Positions 1 to 14,347 are shown, counted from the first letter of the stretch. The stretch: DNA of 64,000 nucleotides from Luscinia megarhynchos (GCA_034336665.1 JAPFBE010000002.1:12564906-12628905), one strand, 5' to 3'. Notes: generated from the letters alone by a model not told the origin. Made by a program: numbers and translations.

Positions 1-1553
1 ATCTAGCTCTAAAGACAAAATAGTTTTCTTGGCAATGACATGATCTTACTTCAGTATGAATAACTGCATTACTTTGATATAGATAGGAGGCATTACAAAG
101 GTTTTACAGTAAGTAGTTTTGCTTTCCATACTTCCACAAAGTGTTTTGGTGTTTTCTTACATCGAAATTTCTTTCAATTTCTTACCAGATACACTGAGCT
201 CGCACAGTGTCCACAGCTGCCAACCCTTTCTCCTATGCTATATACCCTCAGAATCCAACCCATACTGAGCTTCCCCTCCCCTTAGAACTATGCACATCCC
301 AAGAAAAGGAACTACTCAAAGACAGTATTTATAAAGGAGTTGGTTTAAAAGCACCAAAAGCCTGCATGTAGTTTCAAGGAAGTGAGAATCCTTTATAATA
401 ATTTAGAAAATCTTTGCATGTATATTTTCCCAGATTATTGTATCAAATCCATTCAAATGCTGTGGATTTTTAAATACAAACATACAGAAATTTTAAAAAT
501 AAGTACCAATGGTATCTGTTTCCCAAATCCCAACATCCCAAAATAAATTTACATTAGCTTCTGATACAAAATTGTTAATAACCAGAGCAAGAGTAAAACC
601 AGATATCAGTATATTAAATATTCCTGGAAAGGACTTCATTAAAAGTCATCCCATTTGCTGATTTGTTACTGGAAAGCTTTATAAAGAATGGAATGTGCAT
701 ATACAAGAAGAAGGTAAAACTTAACAGATTTTAGACTATTTATTTACTACTTACATTTCTTTCAACATAGGGAATGACAATAAAACCAAAAAAGAACATA
801 ACAAAAATTCAACCCAAAAATACAACCCAAAATTCAAATTCCTCCATTCTTCCTACTGAAAGAAAAACCACAGTGGCCATAAGAGCACAGACAGCATCAC
901 TACAGCAACACAAGGCCTGTTTCTACAGAATTAATTGACTGCACTGGCTTCAGGAAGCTAATTCATTAAACCTGCATGGACTAAGATAAGATTGACTGGA
1001 GCTGTTCAGCTGAAAAGGCAGGTCTTGCATTTCAGAACATATGGTAATACAATGTTTCTGCATATTGAGCTGCTTACTGAAAGCTGAAAACACCAGTAAT
1101 CTGTATTACAAGTTGTTGGGGGCTGCTTTCCTAAGGTGGCATATACAAACTCGGAAGGAGATGAAAAGAGATCTGCCATAAAAATGTTTCACTTGTCATG
1201 GATTTCTATCAATCATCCTGCAGGCCCTGATCTCACCCTTTGACACTACATCCCAGTGTTTGAATGACAATATCAATGTTTTTTCCATTCTCAGCAAGAC
1301 ACTGCCATATATATTTTACCTTTCTCTCCATGTTTTGAGGTGCAACACAGAACATCTTGTATTCTGTAACACAGAATATCTTGCTCATATCCCACAAAGC
1401 TCAGGGGATCTTTTCCAGAATGCTGCTATGAACAACTTCCCTTTTCACTGCAGACCTTTGTTATCAACAGTGGGTTGGGTGGCTCCAGCTTCCACAAGCC
1501 TGTACAGTGATGCTGCTATTCCAAGCTGGAATTTGGGTAATGAGAACACCAGG

Positions 1554-1583
1554 GAGCAGTATGCATGAGCAGTATGCATACTG
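1554..1583. repeat. 13-bp tandem duplication ending in a 14-bp palindrome
   Basis: GAGCAGTATGCAT occurs twice back to back (1554-1566, 1567-1579). The second copy extends into the perfect palindrome CAGTATGCATACTG (1570-1583). Probably a local slippage duplication. Confidence 0.9.
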
Positions 1584-3384
1584 AAGGCTTCTTCTGAGCT
1601 TGAGGATCCAGGCTTTTATGAACAGGTTAGGAGAAGATACCGATTATGCCTGTTGGCAAGACTTTAACTTCTTAACTTCCATAATGTATCTGAGGTGAAC
1701 TTTAATTACAGTGATTCGGGCAAAATAAGGTGGGAGTTCTGTATCTGTGAGGCCACAGCAAAATCACTCAAGATCAGTTGTTGATTTATTAGAGAACTGT
1801 AATTCAACACTGGGCACAGTTTGGTCAGAAGTGTGACAAGGAAGATTTTTTTAACATCCTCCTTGTAAAGCAAATGAAGATAGTGCTTTTGTAATAATGA
1901 TTAAGCAGGTTTTCCTTATCCTATTTTTCAGCATCCATACTTAATTTAACACAGACTAATGGCAAATTATGGTTCTCTCAACCCCATATGTGCATTCTAA
2001 AAAGCTGTGAGACTGTAAAAAACCAGACAGAACTTGTTTTTAAAATAAATGTACAAGAATACATGAACGCATTAGAGGCAGACAACAGAAAAAGTAGAGT
2101 TTTGCAGAAAACTGGAAATGAGCAAATGTGAGACAGGATGCTCTCAGCATCTTCATAGTGCTAGACCTTAGCAAGCTTTACATCTTTATTAAATACCAAA
2201 ATCTTCCTCAAAAACTGTTTCTTACTATAGCATGTCAAATAACATTCTAACATGCTTGAACCCTAAGAACAGTTTTAAATTAAAAGAATTCATGCCAGGT
2301 ATCTCAAAAGAAACCTTGTCTGCTCTACTGAAAGACATCATCAAGTCTGGCAGAAATAAAATTAGAACAGGAAATTTTGCTTTATTTAGTTGGTGTTATG
2401 GATGAATGTTGCTCCACCTTCCTGCTAACTTATACATAGAATTCTTCCATACTTCACTCTCTTAAGATAGTGTTTTTACATGGAAAACAGAGGGAAAAGT
2501 GTCTGTGTGTCTATATAAAAGATGATACCAAAGTACCTGCAAGCTCTGTGAATGAGACTACACGAGGAAAAGTGAGAGAAAAATGGGACTAAAAATTCAA
2601 AACATGAAACAAAATCCCCACAATAATTCAATTCATAGCTGTCAATGAAAAGTTGGTGGCTGTGACACTTCCACAGCATTTGACTAGAGAGGAAGAGAGG
2701 AACACCTCAGAAAGCCACCTCAGAGGGACCAGCAAATATTGGATTAGGGGCTAGAGCAACTGCACTCACTTGATTTCTTATAGCATTGATATCCATTCAC
2801 CATTTGATGGGGTGTTTGATCCATAGGTGCAAGGGAATTCAGGGCAGCTTCTCATCCTCTGGCCTTTGAAACTTTAAAGGGTGAACATTAGGCAGCTTCT
2901 GAAAGCTAACAACTAGCTCATTGTTTCAATGTCAAAGAGTATATAACACAGACCAAGTTTTCCCATTAAGTTAAACTGTAAACTATGACACAATGAAAGC
3001 AACTTAATGAGAAGGCATATAGATAATTGCTTTACTTGTAAATTAGAAAACCAAATACAATCTGGAACACTGAACAACTGCAAGTTGGCTGTTTAGTTCC
3101 ATATTGGGAGATTTAATTTTGCTAATCCACCAACACAATACCCTAAATACTCTATTGTCAAACTCTCTCAGAAGCTTTCAAATATGGCCAATTACTGACT
3201 TGTATATATTGCATCTGTAATTCAGGTTACTCTTTTTTCCCTTAGGATGGGAATTTAAATATGACAATTTCAATATGTTCTACACATACAGAATTTAAAA
3301 CATGATGATATTCTGTTCCAGAGCATGGTGATAGTAACACTAAGGGTGCAGGTTCTGTACAGACCACTCACTTAAGAGTTCAAT

Positions 3385-3433
3385 TCTGTGGTCCCTGTAG
3401 GTCCCTTCCAACTCAGAATATTCTTTGATTCTT
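3385..3433 (+). mobile_element. CR1 LINE 3' tail, short old fragment
   Basis: The stretch contains GTCCCTTCCAACTCAGAATA followed by TTCTTTGATTCTT. This is the diagnostic CR1 3' UTR end, with one or two changes from the usual ATTCTATGATTCT terminus. Only about 50 bases are recognisable; similarity may extend leftward to about 3350, but I cannot tell. It is a sense-oriented, heavily truncated and old insertion. Confidence 0.82.
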
Positions 3434-3592
3434 GGCTCTCATGCTATGTTTATAAAAAAACAATGAACTCCAGCATATCAAAAAAGCAGCAGAAAAATAT
3501 TTTAAGATTTACTTGAAACACCTGAGATGCAATTCAAATGCTTTAGAAAAGTCCATTGTTCTTAACCAAACATAATAGTAAACACCCACCCT

Positions 3593-3606
3593 CCCCCCCC
3601 CCCCCC
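3593..3606. repeat. C14 homopolymer
   Basis: Fourteen consecutive C residues, preceded by a C-rich lead-in and followed by AAATAA. Long poly(C) is unusual in this AT-rich intron, and the exact length may be a sequencing uncertainty. Confidence 0.9.
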
Positions 3607-3849
3607 AAATAAGGCAGTGCCTATTAAAAGATTATAGAAAGCCAAATAAAATCAAGTTAAAACTAGGAGTAAAATCGAAATATGGACATTCCTAAGCAGA
3701 GATTTATTTAGAGACCTATGTAACTCAATCTGCTTGAGAGCCTTGTTGCACTCTTTCGTATGACTGGAACTTATAGGAATTAAATACACAAACACATACA
3801 ATCATGCACTTTACAACATACATCATTAAAAAAATCCTGTCTAAATTTT

Positions 3850-4400
3850 CATCGTAGGGAATATGATTAATGCAGCCTATCAGAAGCCAGATGGTGCAAA
3901 ACCAGAGCCATCAATCAAAATGAAAAGACCACTGTGTGCTATCCCGAGCGATGTGCTCTCAAATGGAATTTCTGGTCACAGATCCTAAGGCACGATGTGC
4001 AGGGGAAGCCATAAACATCATGGCACTGCCCCTAAGGAACAGCCACAAACACAGCAGGCTTTGTTAGGCAAAAAAAATATGCAGAATTAGTACTTGCTGC
4101 TGTGGGCTCTGACTGGGAAAGGCTCTGCAAGCCAAATATATGTACTTTAAATAAAAAATTAAAAGCAATGCCTTTAATGAGTTTAATAATGTTTGCACTG
4201 ATGACAGTACCTGTCAAACTATGCACTTGCCATTTGATTTAATATGGGATCGTGCCATACATAAACAAAGCAGCTGCCACTGTCTGTCTGACACGTGAAT
4301 TGGTATTTAATATCTGTTCCCACACAGGACTTACAAATGGTTCATGTTTTTAGCTTTATATTACACATTTTCTGCAAATGCTATGCAGAAAACAAGGTTG
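3850..4400. promoter_or_regulatory. Candidate conserved intronic enhancer
   Basis: The stretch has about six retained CpGs (for example at 3945-3950, 3994, 4252 and 4294) in a CpG-poor intron. It also carries a dense set of factor-like sites: a TGACAG/CTGTCA inverted pair (4202-4216), an E-box CAGCTG (4271-4276), a palindromic E-box CACGTG (4292-4297), a TAAACAAAG forkhead/SOX-like site (4261-4269), and AT-rich homeodomain cores. It lies in CDKAL1, whose introns are thought to hold SOX4 enhancers. There is no alignment evidence here, so this is inference from texture. Confidence 0.3.
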
Positions 4401-7400
4401 GGGTTTGTAATGGAAAACAGTGATGGCTTACATCTTGTAAGGTTTTGTACCAAGCAGGTCTAGTACCTAAAAACTCAGCCTGTAAAAATAAAAGGCATGA
4501 AGAAGCATAATCCACCATACCATACACATACTTCATAAATGATGCTATCAACATTAAAGGAGATGCAAAAACAAGGAGCAGTAATAACACACAGGTGTTT
4601 TTATCTGGAACTAGCAAGACAGTATAAAATAAAGGATTTGTTAGCATGACTGCTTCTATTTGCAGCATGAAATGTTTTATCATAACACTTCTCTCACGTC
4701 TTACATAAGAGAATATATCAAATATATCAAATTTCATAGAAATATACTTTGTAAAAAATGAATCTCACATTCTGTTTTAAACACCTGCATAAGCTACCTG
4801 CATATCCATCTCTTTTTTCTACAAGGCTTGGAGACTAGGTATGACTGCCATGATTGCATGAGAAATGGGTGGAAGAAAAATTAAACGTGACCTAGAGCAG
4901 CATTTATATAAACGGTCATCTTTCAAGATTAACTTCTCACTTGCTTTCAGTAGTATTACAAAATTCCATATATATCACAAGCAAACAATAATGCTCTTGT
5001 TCCTTTAAGGAGATAAATGCCCCCCCCCATTCTTATCCTGATGATCATGAGATACCAAACCTTAAATTCATCATTAGCCCCACAACCACCTTATACTTCA
5101 CATAATGCAAATCAAAAAGAGGTAGTTTCTAGAAGCATATGAAGAATCTACAGCATCTTGGAAAGATGATTGTTTGGATGTTGGAATCTCATCAAAAATT
5201 AAAGGAATGAAAAAGGCCTTGTTAAGGTGCACTTCTAATAAAATCCAGGTTTCTACCTCCCAAGGTGTGAAAGCCTTACAAGCCTACTGTAATTCACAGA
5301 AGCAGTAAATGTTAGTATCTGGGACATTTAACTTAATATTGCTAATTTTGCTGTAAACATGCATACAGTGTCATCAGAAAACTGACACTGTCCATCACTC
5401 ACCCCACAATTCTCAGAAACAATGAGCAATTGGTAGAAGCCACAGAATGCTTGTCTAATTACATCTAAATATAACCACTCTCTGTCCCCTAAGATCATGA
5501 GAGTTTCCCTCCAACAGAGGTACACTGAGTGCAAAACCACTGGCAGCATGTTTGAGACAACCCTAAATTTCACACACAGCTAGGACAATCACCAAGACTA
5601 TGCATGGAAAATCCATGTGGTTTGCTGGCACATTCTGAGACTCCTCCAGCTGCCCTTCAAGGCAGAGCTCTTGAGCTCACACTGACAGTGGCCAAACTGC
5701 ATGGAGAGACAGCAGGAGAATTAGCTTCCTGTGTAGAGCAATCTAATGCCCAAATTGTATCTACTGTTTCACATGGCCACTTTATGGAAATTTGTCTTTT
5801 CAATTGTATGATAACTAACCTCTCTTCATGCTTTTAAGTGGAATATAGTGCAGAGAGGAAATTAGAGCAAAATAAAAACTAATGGAGCATTTCTAGTTCC
5901 AAGAGTTTAAATGACAGTGGAAGATGGAATAAGTAGCCAGTGCTGACTTATTTCAAATGGGGGAAAAATGTGATCCTATCATTGCATGACTTATGCAAAA
6001 GATAACAGATTGTTTCTGGATGATACTTGGAATCAATCTCAAATCAAAGGTTTTGTTAATTATGGGGTTTACTGCACGTGTGTATGTGCATATATGCAAA
6101 TCTGTGCAGAAGATTATATCTTATTATCAGACAAAAAGCCAAAAAATCCACACCTCCTTCACAACTTTATGTCAAAGGATCAATAAAACACAATTTTAAA
6201 CCGGAATAATGAAGAAGAAAAAGAAATGGAATATCCTCATACCATGGAAGAAAGTAAAAATCTTACCCAAGATTTGGGGTACCAGATAACTACTTAAAAC
6301 ATTCCAGTAATAAAAGTACTGATGCCTGCTTGATTAACACCTAGAATTTTAAATATTATATCAAATTAATTACAGTACACAGTTTTCCAGTGAGAAGATG
6401 AGGATCAGAACATAAAGACAGTTATCAAATCTGTAGAGAAGTTCCCAAAACTTGGGTCTCCTGCTAAGTGATTAGTTAAAAGCAGGCAAGTCCAAGAGCT
6501 TGGTCATATGAATACTTACATCAACAGCAAAGTCTAAAAAATGGGGAACCTTACTACTGCCTCTGAGGATGGGTTTCCACAACACTGAGCTCATGCACTG
6601 CTACACTTGATGCACTGATGCCTTCCCCTCCCACAGCCACTTTAATGCCATGACAAAGTACAGCTTAATACTTAGGGGCTCCATAAAGTGGAAAAAAAAT
6701 CAAGAAAAACAGAAGGGCAGGTGAACAAAAGAGAGTGAGAATGTAATATTAATACCTGAAGAAAATACTACAGAAAGAATACTTAGAAAGAAACAGAAAG
6801 AAAGATGGTAGACTATATAAAGAAAAAAACCTTTTATTTTTTGAGGGGAGAAATGGCAATAGAATAAAGAAATAGGGAGGGGCTGGAAATGGGAAAAATG
6901 GGAGATAACTAGGAAATCCAATCCACTACAAACTGCAAAGCCAGAGAGATAGAGGTCAAATGTGGTGTTAAGGAATAGACAAAGAAAGATACCCTGAACT
7001 CGAAATGCCCGTGCTAGTTACATACTCCATCACATTTTGATGTGATTTTCACACTAACACAAGATTGAAGGGAGCTTTAAAAAACTGTAACAGGGTCAAG
7101 CCTGTTTATTTTTTGTGATGTCAAGGTTTCCCAGCAACTAGTTTGAAAAATCCTAAAACACCTATCTTTTTTGTATTTTTTGTCTCAGTATCAGAACAAT
7201 CAATGATGGACAAGGTACATAAATGATACAAGACATGCAACAAAAGGTAGTGTCTGTCTCCAGAAAATAACAAGAGGATTAATGTGCATCAAAGAATTTG
7301 TTTCACTTGAGCTCATATGGCACATATTTAATGGCACTGTAAAACTTGTGTCTTATTTTACATTTCCATATCTTTTAGGAGGTAGAATATCTTTATTTCA

Positions 7401-10400
7401 GGCAACTTACTATACCAAGTAGCATTTGCATGCTGTACCAAGGAAAAACACTGTGAAGTAAATAACCACTATTTTCACAATTGTTTAACTGAAAATGTGT
7501 ATATGTGTTTTTACATGGGGTGAGGGATATATGTGAATTTTATGAGCCCATTTATTGAAACTGTTCTCAAGATCACTAATGAAGATATTTAAATAATACA
7601 TTAGTACCTGGGAAACCTTGTTCAATATCTAAGCACATACATCAACATATAGAACACATACATCTTTGTGCATAGGTGCAAACACGATTTAACAGACTAT
7701 TGTCAACAATTTTTTGAAAGGTCATTTTAAAAAGATATGAAAAATACCTCTCTATCTTAAAACAGGAAAAGCCTCCCAAGAATTCCAAACAATTCAGTTA
7801 GCATAGACAAGGTTCGATGTTTTAAATGTCTAATTACAGCAAAAGTTACTAGCATCAAATATGGTTTTAGCCAAAATATTAATCATATATACTAATCATA
7901 TATATATTTGTCTGTCTATATTCTAGACTTTGTCTAAAACAATACCAACCAACAAATCATTGGTTTTAGAACAACAAATTCAGGAATTGGTTTGGTTTTT
8001 TTTGTTTTTTTTTTATTTTCTGGATGCAACATGCACTTCAAATAAGACTGCCATTCTTTAATCGCAGCTCTTCAGCCACAGAATTAAGACAGAGTAAATA
8101 TGTATTTTTCTACAGCATATACAATGGAGAAGTAAGGCCTTTTGTTGCAGTGCTTGCCTTGTTTCTTTGCCTATTCTCTACAGACCCCGAAACAATTCCT
8201 GGTGTATGAACAGCCCTTTCTAAACTATCTCTGTATTAGCTCACTCTGTGCTACAGATGGCACAAACTTCAATGTAGCTTAGAGTTAAGTCAAGAATAAG
8301 CAGGAGCTTCTGAGGCAATTAGATTTTCTTCACTATCATCAAGTAATGTTCAAGTGTGCCATTAGCACGAGGCCACTGCACAGCTCTTCCAAATAGAAAT
8401 TGCTTTTCTCTTTCAGTAGTCTTCTTTGAAGCCTCACATCATATCAAGAGCACAAAACAGCTTTATGTAACCTCCTCCAAAAAGCAGCTCTGAACATGAG
8501 AGAAGGGAACAGAGAAGAATGGATGTAGGTTACAATAAGAGTATTTCCATAAAAAGCGGTCATATCTGACATCTGAGATATTAAATTAAATCCAAAATCT
8601 ATTTCAAGGCAGGAGATAGCAAAAGGCTCTGGCCCTTTTCAGCAATAACCTAAAAAACCTTTTCATCTTACAAAACAACAATTCAGAGCACCTCCTTTAG
8701 AAAATTCAGATCATGGCTTATATCACAGACATTGCAACCTCACAGTTGCCTTACAATTTAGTACAATGATGTTCCTGGAATAAATGGAAAGCGGGTTAAA
8801 AGGATTTTTGTTATTTTCCAGCATCATATACCCAAGTAATTACAAAAGAAAATCTGAAGGCTGACAGGGTACCTCAATACTGCTTCCTTTTTTTCTGGCT
8901 CAAAAGTAAAACCTAAAACCGGCTAGAAGTAAAACACATGCACAGTACTTCCATCACTCCTCTTACAAAACATAGTTAATAACTGAGAAACATTACTGTC
9001 CTTACGAAAAACAATAAGAATTGCTTGTGGTTTTCAGCAGTTCTGTAATTTCCCACTTCCAGCCTCCAAAAGTCATCCAAACTTCTTTACTTAAACATGC
9101 TAGCTGCCATGCCTCACATGTGAAACAAACCACTTCCTAATGCCAGTAGCTTTCAAAGATAACAGCAGTAAACACATAAGATGTCAAAGTCTGAGTGATG
9201 TGGAACTATGAACACAGAGATGTTAATCTCACCTGCCACATGTTTGGTGCTGCAACTACATTTTAGTCCTTCACCAGCTACTCTCATGGAAACACTTCCA
9301 ACTCTGCAAGTGTCCAATGTGGCAATTTACATGTCCTCTTATGAACCACATTGTCTCACAGTGCAGATGCATCTTAAAAAATATATAATTTTAGGACCTA
9401 ATTAACAAGAGTAGTGTGGTGATATCTGCCATTAGAAAGTTAGCCAACATCAGGCATTTTAGTGGTTTCTTTCAATAGACATCAGAATTTCTTTTGTTAA
9501 AATTGGCTTATTTGTGAAGGAGTTCCTGTACATGGGAGAAAAATGAAGAAAGCAGCTTATCAGTAGGAAAACTAGTCCCAACTTAAGTGATTGAATTCCC
9601 ATCTCTCCCTGCTTCTGCTGCTGAGCTAGAGAGTCCTCATCCTGGTGAAGACAGTTTTGCTGGTTCTCAGTGGCAGCACCACACCCTCCATTCCCCTGCC
9701 ACAGCCAATTGTTCCCAGAGGCCACCAGAACAGCACACAGGTGGAAAGAATGCAGGATTTAACAGGCTTTTTTTATCAGAAGCCAGCTGACTCCAAACCC
9801 TCACCCTTCACCTGGAACTTGACACTTGCTTTTCAATATTTTATGTTTCACACAGGTGCCCATGATGATCCCTAGACAATGCCACAGCCTTGGGCATTGT
9901 TATGATTAATATGTTGTGTTACTGTCAATGAAAACCACTTAGAGCATACAGATATGAATCCTAAGGCAGTGCCAAAAGACATCCCCCCCTGTTTCATAGT
10001 GGCCCCTGTCTGTTTCACTGTGAAATAGTTTCACCCCTTCATTACTTGCAGCTTCTTTCCATGTGTGGTAGCCTAATTTTTGAAAAATTTCTGACATGAA
10101 GCGTCAACTGTCAAGGAGAGCTAAAGAATTCAGCAGAATAAGTCTCAGTTTAAGGAAACTGACTCTAGATTATTTATTTTCCATTGAAAATAGGGTCTGT
10201 ATTGAAATAATTGCTTGAAAACATCATAGGTCTCTAAGTGGCAGCAGCCATTAGTACCTTAAGGACAGCCTTATATAATCTTGTTATTAATGTGCCTTGA
10301 GTGAGTTTTGCACATATCTAACCTTATCAAAGACAACAGGACATAACTCCCTGCTTCCCAAAATTGCTTACAAGCTAAGAGCTGACAAAAAAAACCCCAA

Positions 10401-13400
10401 AAATGCCACAAATTTATTTTTGTCACTTGTGTATCATAATACAATATGGCCCATATAACTTGCTAAACATACAGGCATTGTCTAGGGGCTTTTAGTCTTT
10501 TGAGTGAATTAACATTTCCAGAACACATTAATAAAGAGTATTAGAAGGATGAGGCTTAAAGATTTTATAATTATTTTAGCAGAAGTGCATCAATCACAGC
10601 ACATTTTCAAATAGCAACTAATTTTTTTTAATTGTGAGCAGACCTTCAGTTTGGGAGAAAATCTCTCAAAAAAACTCTTTTCAGTATCACATCAATGTTG
10701 ACATTATTTCTTACTTACACATGCTGAAATAAAACTCTACAGCTGTAAGACATGACCTTATTTTTTTATAGATCATGCCCTGTTGTACAGCAAGAGATTC
10801 AGGTTGCAAAAGGCAGAAACAAACAGGGAGCTGAGTTTTAAGGAGAGCTCTCAGGGGATTTCTCACTGTAACAGCCCCTGCTGCCAGAGGTGTGTATGGA
10901 CATGCCCCAAGGTATCCCTGGCTCTCCTCCCACAGAGGCAAAGCAGCAAAATGTGCAGTAGTTCTGATATACTGTGCTTACAATACATAAAAACATTCTT
11001 TTGCAGAGCAAAAATTGAGTATTATAGTTTTAAACAACCACTCCAGGGCTAGACTGAATACTTAAACTCATCTGACAAAAGAAGAAAAGGAACTAGGGCT
11101 CTGCACTTCTGAATTTGGCCATTAGGTGCATACTGGAGCCTGAAACTCCTATTAAGTTTATAAAACCAGTTGTTTTGACCAGGTAAACTATTATAACAAC
11201 TACTTTAACAGCCTTTAAAAAAAAAACCTGGGTTACAAATTTTAAAGAGCAAGGGTCATTTGGGAAAGAACTTCAATTCCATTATTTCTGAGCTAAACAT
11301 CTACTGTACACAGAATAAAATTCTTACTTTGTGAAAAGTGAAACCTCACAGTGTACACAGAAAAAACATTCAGCAGAAATTACTGGCGAGCAAAAATTAT
11401 CTTTCATTAAATGAGCTCATAGAAAGGTGGCCAGAATATAGCTCCTCAATTATCTCCTTTTACATTTTAAAACACTAAAGCTGTTGTTGGTACACAAAAC
11501 ATTGAGGATGTCAATTTTATAATTTTTTTCTGATGGTCCTAGAAAAAGATTAACTGTATATAAAAGTGCTGAGTTTTCATCTGGGAATGAAAAACCACAA
11601 ATATTAAAATATCTTTCAGGATGCTCTAAGTTACACTAGATGGACAAATGCATATTGAGGTAACATTTTCAGGGGAACAGTTACTGTTTCTAAGAGCTAT
11701 TGGCATTCTGACTATGCATAAATAGTAACAAGGTTAGTAAGGTTAGCACATCTACTTCATCAAAATATCACTTTCTGATTTAGTGAGTGAAACACAAGCA
11801 TGGAAGAATGAACACTTTCTGATTTTCTGATTGATTTTTCTCCTTTCTATGAGATATCCCATCATAAAAAGATGAAGTCCTTTTCAACCATGGTAGTTCA
11901 TGAGATTTTCACATTTGTTTTAACTACTACTACTAAGAACCAACTTACCCTTAAGTTTTTCTTCTATTTTAGAAAGGTTCTCAGAGAAAAATCTTTTAAT
12001 CAACAAAGCAATAATCCTGGAAGCCACTAATTCCAATCACTCATGCCATGATCCTGCATCACCAATGCTTTCACAAAGCCATCATGAAATCTCCTTTTTA
12101 CACTTTGTGAAAATAATCTACAGAATAACAAATAACAAATCCTTTGGCCATATAAATCAAACAAAACAGAACTAGAGAAAAAGCTAATACACACCTCCAC
12201 TAGAAATAACTGTATTCCCAACTAATGTTAGATTGAATACAAAAATTAAAAGCCCTGCCCTAGACTGAAACACTTCGTGGAATTGGAAGCTGAGGTGGAA
12301 ATTAAAAGCACAGAGCAAGAATTCTGCAGTGAGGTTGCAGCCTACAAATAGGAAGTAGTTTAGGAGAAGGACCTTCACTGTCAAATGGAATATAAGGAAA
12401 GGCCCTAACTTGAATAAAAACTTTCACTTGTCCCTTCCCCTGCACTTGTACTCTCAGATATATATACAGAATGTGCTTGGAAGCAACAAAGGAGTGGAGG
12501 TACAAAAATCACCCATCAAACTTTTAATAATATATTAAAGGTCCTAAAACAAAGATCAAAAGCAAATATATTTAAGCATTTATATTCAATTCTACATTGC
12601 CTGATGACTAATTTGTAAAGAGTGCAGAAGTTCTCACAACTGCAGCCAAAATAATTTGAGAATACTTTGATATAATGCCACAAAGGATATGAGCAGGAAG
12701 ACAGCAGGAGTTACAAATAGCCAAGTCCCATTAAAAGTGCTAATAAAAGAATAATGGATTTTCCTTGTACTATGAATAAAAAGTGTTTTGTAAAGGAGAA
12801 TTAAGACATGGAGAGGAACATCAAAGTTTCTCGTCCATTGGTTGCATCTCTTTATTAGATCTTAATTGACTTACATTTAACTTAAAATGCTTCAATTCAA
12901 AAAAGCAACAATCCCATTCAAAATCTTACCATGCTAGTTTTCTTTATTCTTCATGTTTCTCCATTAATACCATTTTCACAGGCCATTAATATCAGCTTTA
13001 CCAATCTTTGTAAATAATGTGAGACTAAAAAAAGCACTAAGCAGAGATGAATTTAACTTGAAATGATGTACAATTATTAAAGTTATAGAATGTAACTGCT
13101 GATTTACAATGGTATTTTAAACTAAATTTTCAAGTAGCTGGTAACTACAGAACTTTCACAGCAACAATCTGCTGATAAATTTAATCTATTAATTCACACT
13201 GTATTTCTCATTGACATATGTGTAGTTACACATATATTGCATATATGTGCATGTGTTCATACAAAGAGATAAATGCACATACATACTTCTGCCACCTTCT
13301 CCCAAATATAAAACCGAGCTGATTTTTCCAATGTATTTGGTACACAGCCAGGAAAAGAAGAGATAGAGTTCAGAACTTTCCTTTGAAATGTCTAAACAAC

Positions 13401-14284
13401 AACAGAAATGTTTCAAATCTTTCTTTGTTCTAATGGATACTTGCAAAATCACTCACACATCTCACAACAGAAGCAGCAAAGACAGACATCTCATATTGCT
13501 GCCAAATTTTTAAAGGGTTTTGTGCACTTGTTAAAAGAATATGCCCACAGAGGCATCAAAGATAGGAGGAATTCCATGAGAATATTAAAAAATCTACTTC
13601 CCTTCAATCTGCTACTTAATGCTCCCTTTTGCACAACATCTAGAAGAACCCCATGACACAGCTATAGCACAGAAATACTGTGATCTCTGTCTCTTGGTTC
13701 TCCAAAGTCTTCTTGTAACAACTTTATTTTTTTTTACTTCACACTGCAATGAGAAAGGACCTTCTTTTTCTTCCCAGATGTTACAAACAAGGACCAAGTT
13801 ATAATGATAATGTGTGTTTCTACTTCTTCCTCCAGACAATCACCATGCTGTTCACACAGGAGCCTCTTCCAATGCTGCTTTTGTGATCAATAGATAATTC
13901 ATTAATATCATGTATCTCAGGGCCTAATTGACACAACAGGCTAAGGAACATACTCTAGTGTAACACAGTTCCTAAACAGAGAGGAAAAAAAAGAGGGGAA
14001 TCCAATACCACATGTGGTCACTTGAAAGGATTTAGTGCCAGTCTATAAATTATACTTCTATGAGGTTAATGCAGTCATTGGTGTCACAAATCAGAAAATG
14101 TACCTTTTCAAGCTTGGCTTAAAGAAACAGAGAAACATTTATGTGACAGCAGAATTTAAGTAACATGCTCAGTGCTTTCAATTTTATCATTACTTCTCAA
14201 TTTTGCATTAAACAAGAAATACAGTTACCACAAATGTTTGGAATTTTTCTTAACAACAAACATAGACAGCTTATTTTTTCTTAC

Positions 14285-14347
14285 CTTATGATCATATGGA
14301 TTGTATGAATGAAACAGCTGGGACAGATCCTTTGTTCTCTGTTTTTT
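14285..14347 (-). CDS. CDKAL1: CDKAL1 small internal exon (linker before TRAM domain), 63 bp
   Basis: This 21-codon exon is too short to show up as an open reading frame and was found by reading the minus strand. It encodes [20 protein letters not shown] plus a final K, matching the CDKAL1 segment that directly follows the PAxV end of the preceding exon (human counterpart, from memory, [20 protein letters not shown]). The acceptor is TTCCTTTACAG (AG at 14349-14348) and the donor is GTAAGA after AAG (GT at 14284-14283). The exon is phase 0 at both ends, so skipping it would remove 21 residues without shifting the frame. It lies between the radical-SAM domain and the TRAM domain that binds tRNA. 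The basic KKQR start and the aromatic HSYNPYDHK end fit a linker helix, but that is inference. The next coding exon (start of TRAM) was looked for at lower coordinates and not found. Confidence 0.94.

Larger units (their letters stand above)
1..14284 (-). other. CDKAL1: CDKAL1 intron, 5' part (incomplete in window)
   Basis: At least 14,284 bp of the intron downstream of the 63-bp exon. The GTAAGA donor is seen at 14284-14279; the acceptor and the TRAM-domain exon lie outside the window. Contents noted are a CR1 3' tail (about 3385-3433), a C14 run (3593-3606), an enhancer-like block (3850-4400), and a 13-bp tandem duplication with a 14-bp palindrome (1554-1583). Most of 4500-14200 shows only AT-rich sequence with short, unconvincing open frames. 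Confidence 0.85.

Noticed and set aside
3593..3606. G-quadruplex on the minus strand
   Set aside because: One homopolymer run rather than four separated G runs; an intrastrand quadruplex is possible within 14 G but poorly supported.
1..14284. Search for the next downstream CDKAL1 exon (TRAM domain)
   Set aside because: No minus-strand stretch resembling the TRAM start was found by eye, so it probably lies outside the window; a spliced alignment could still find a diverged short exon.
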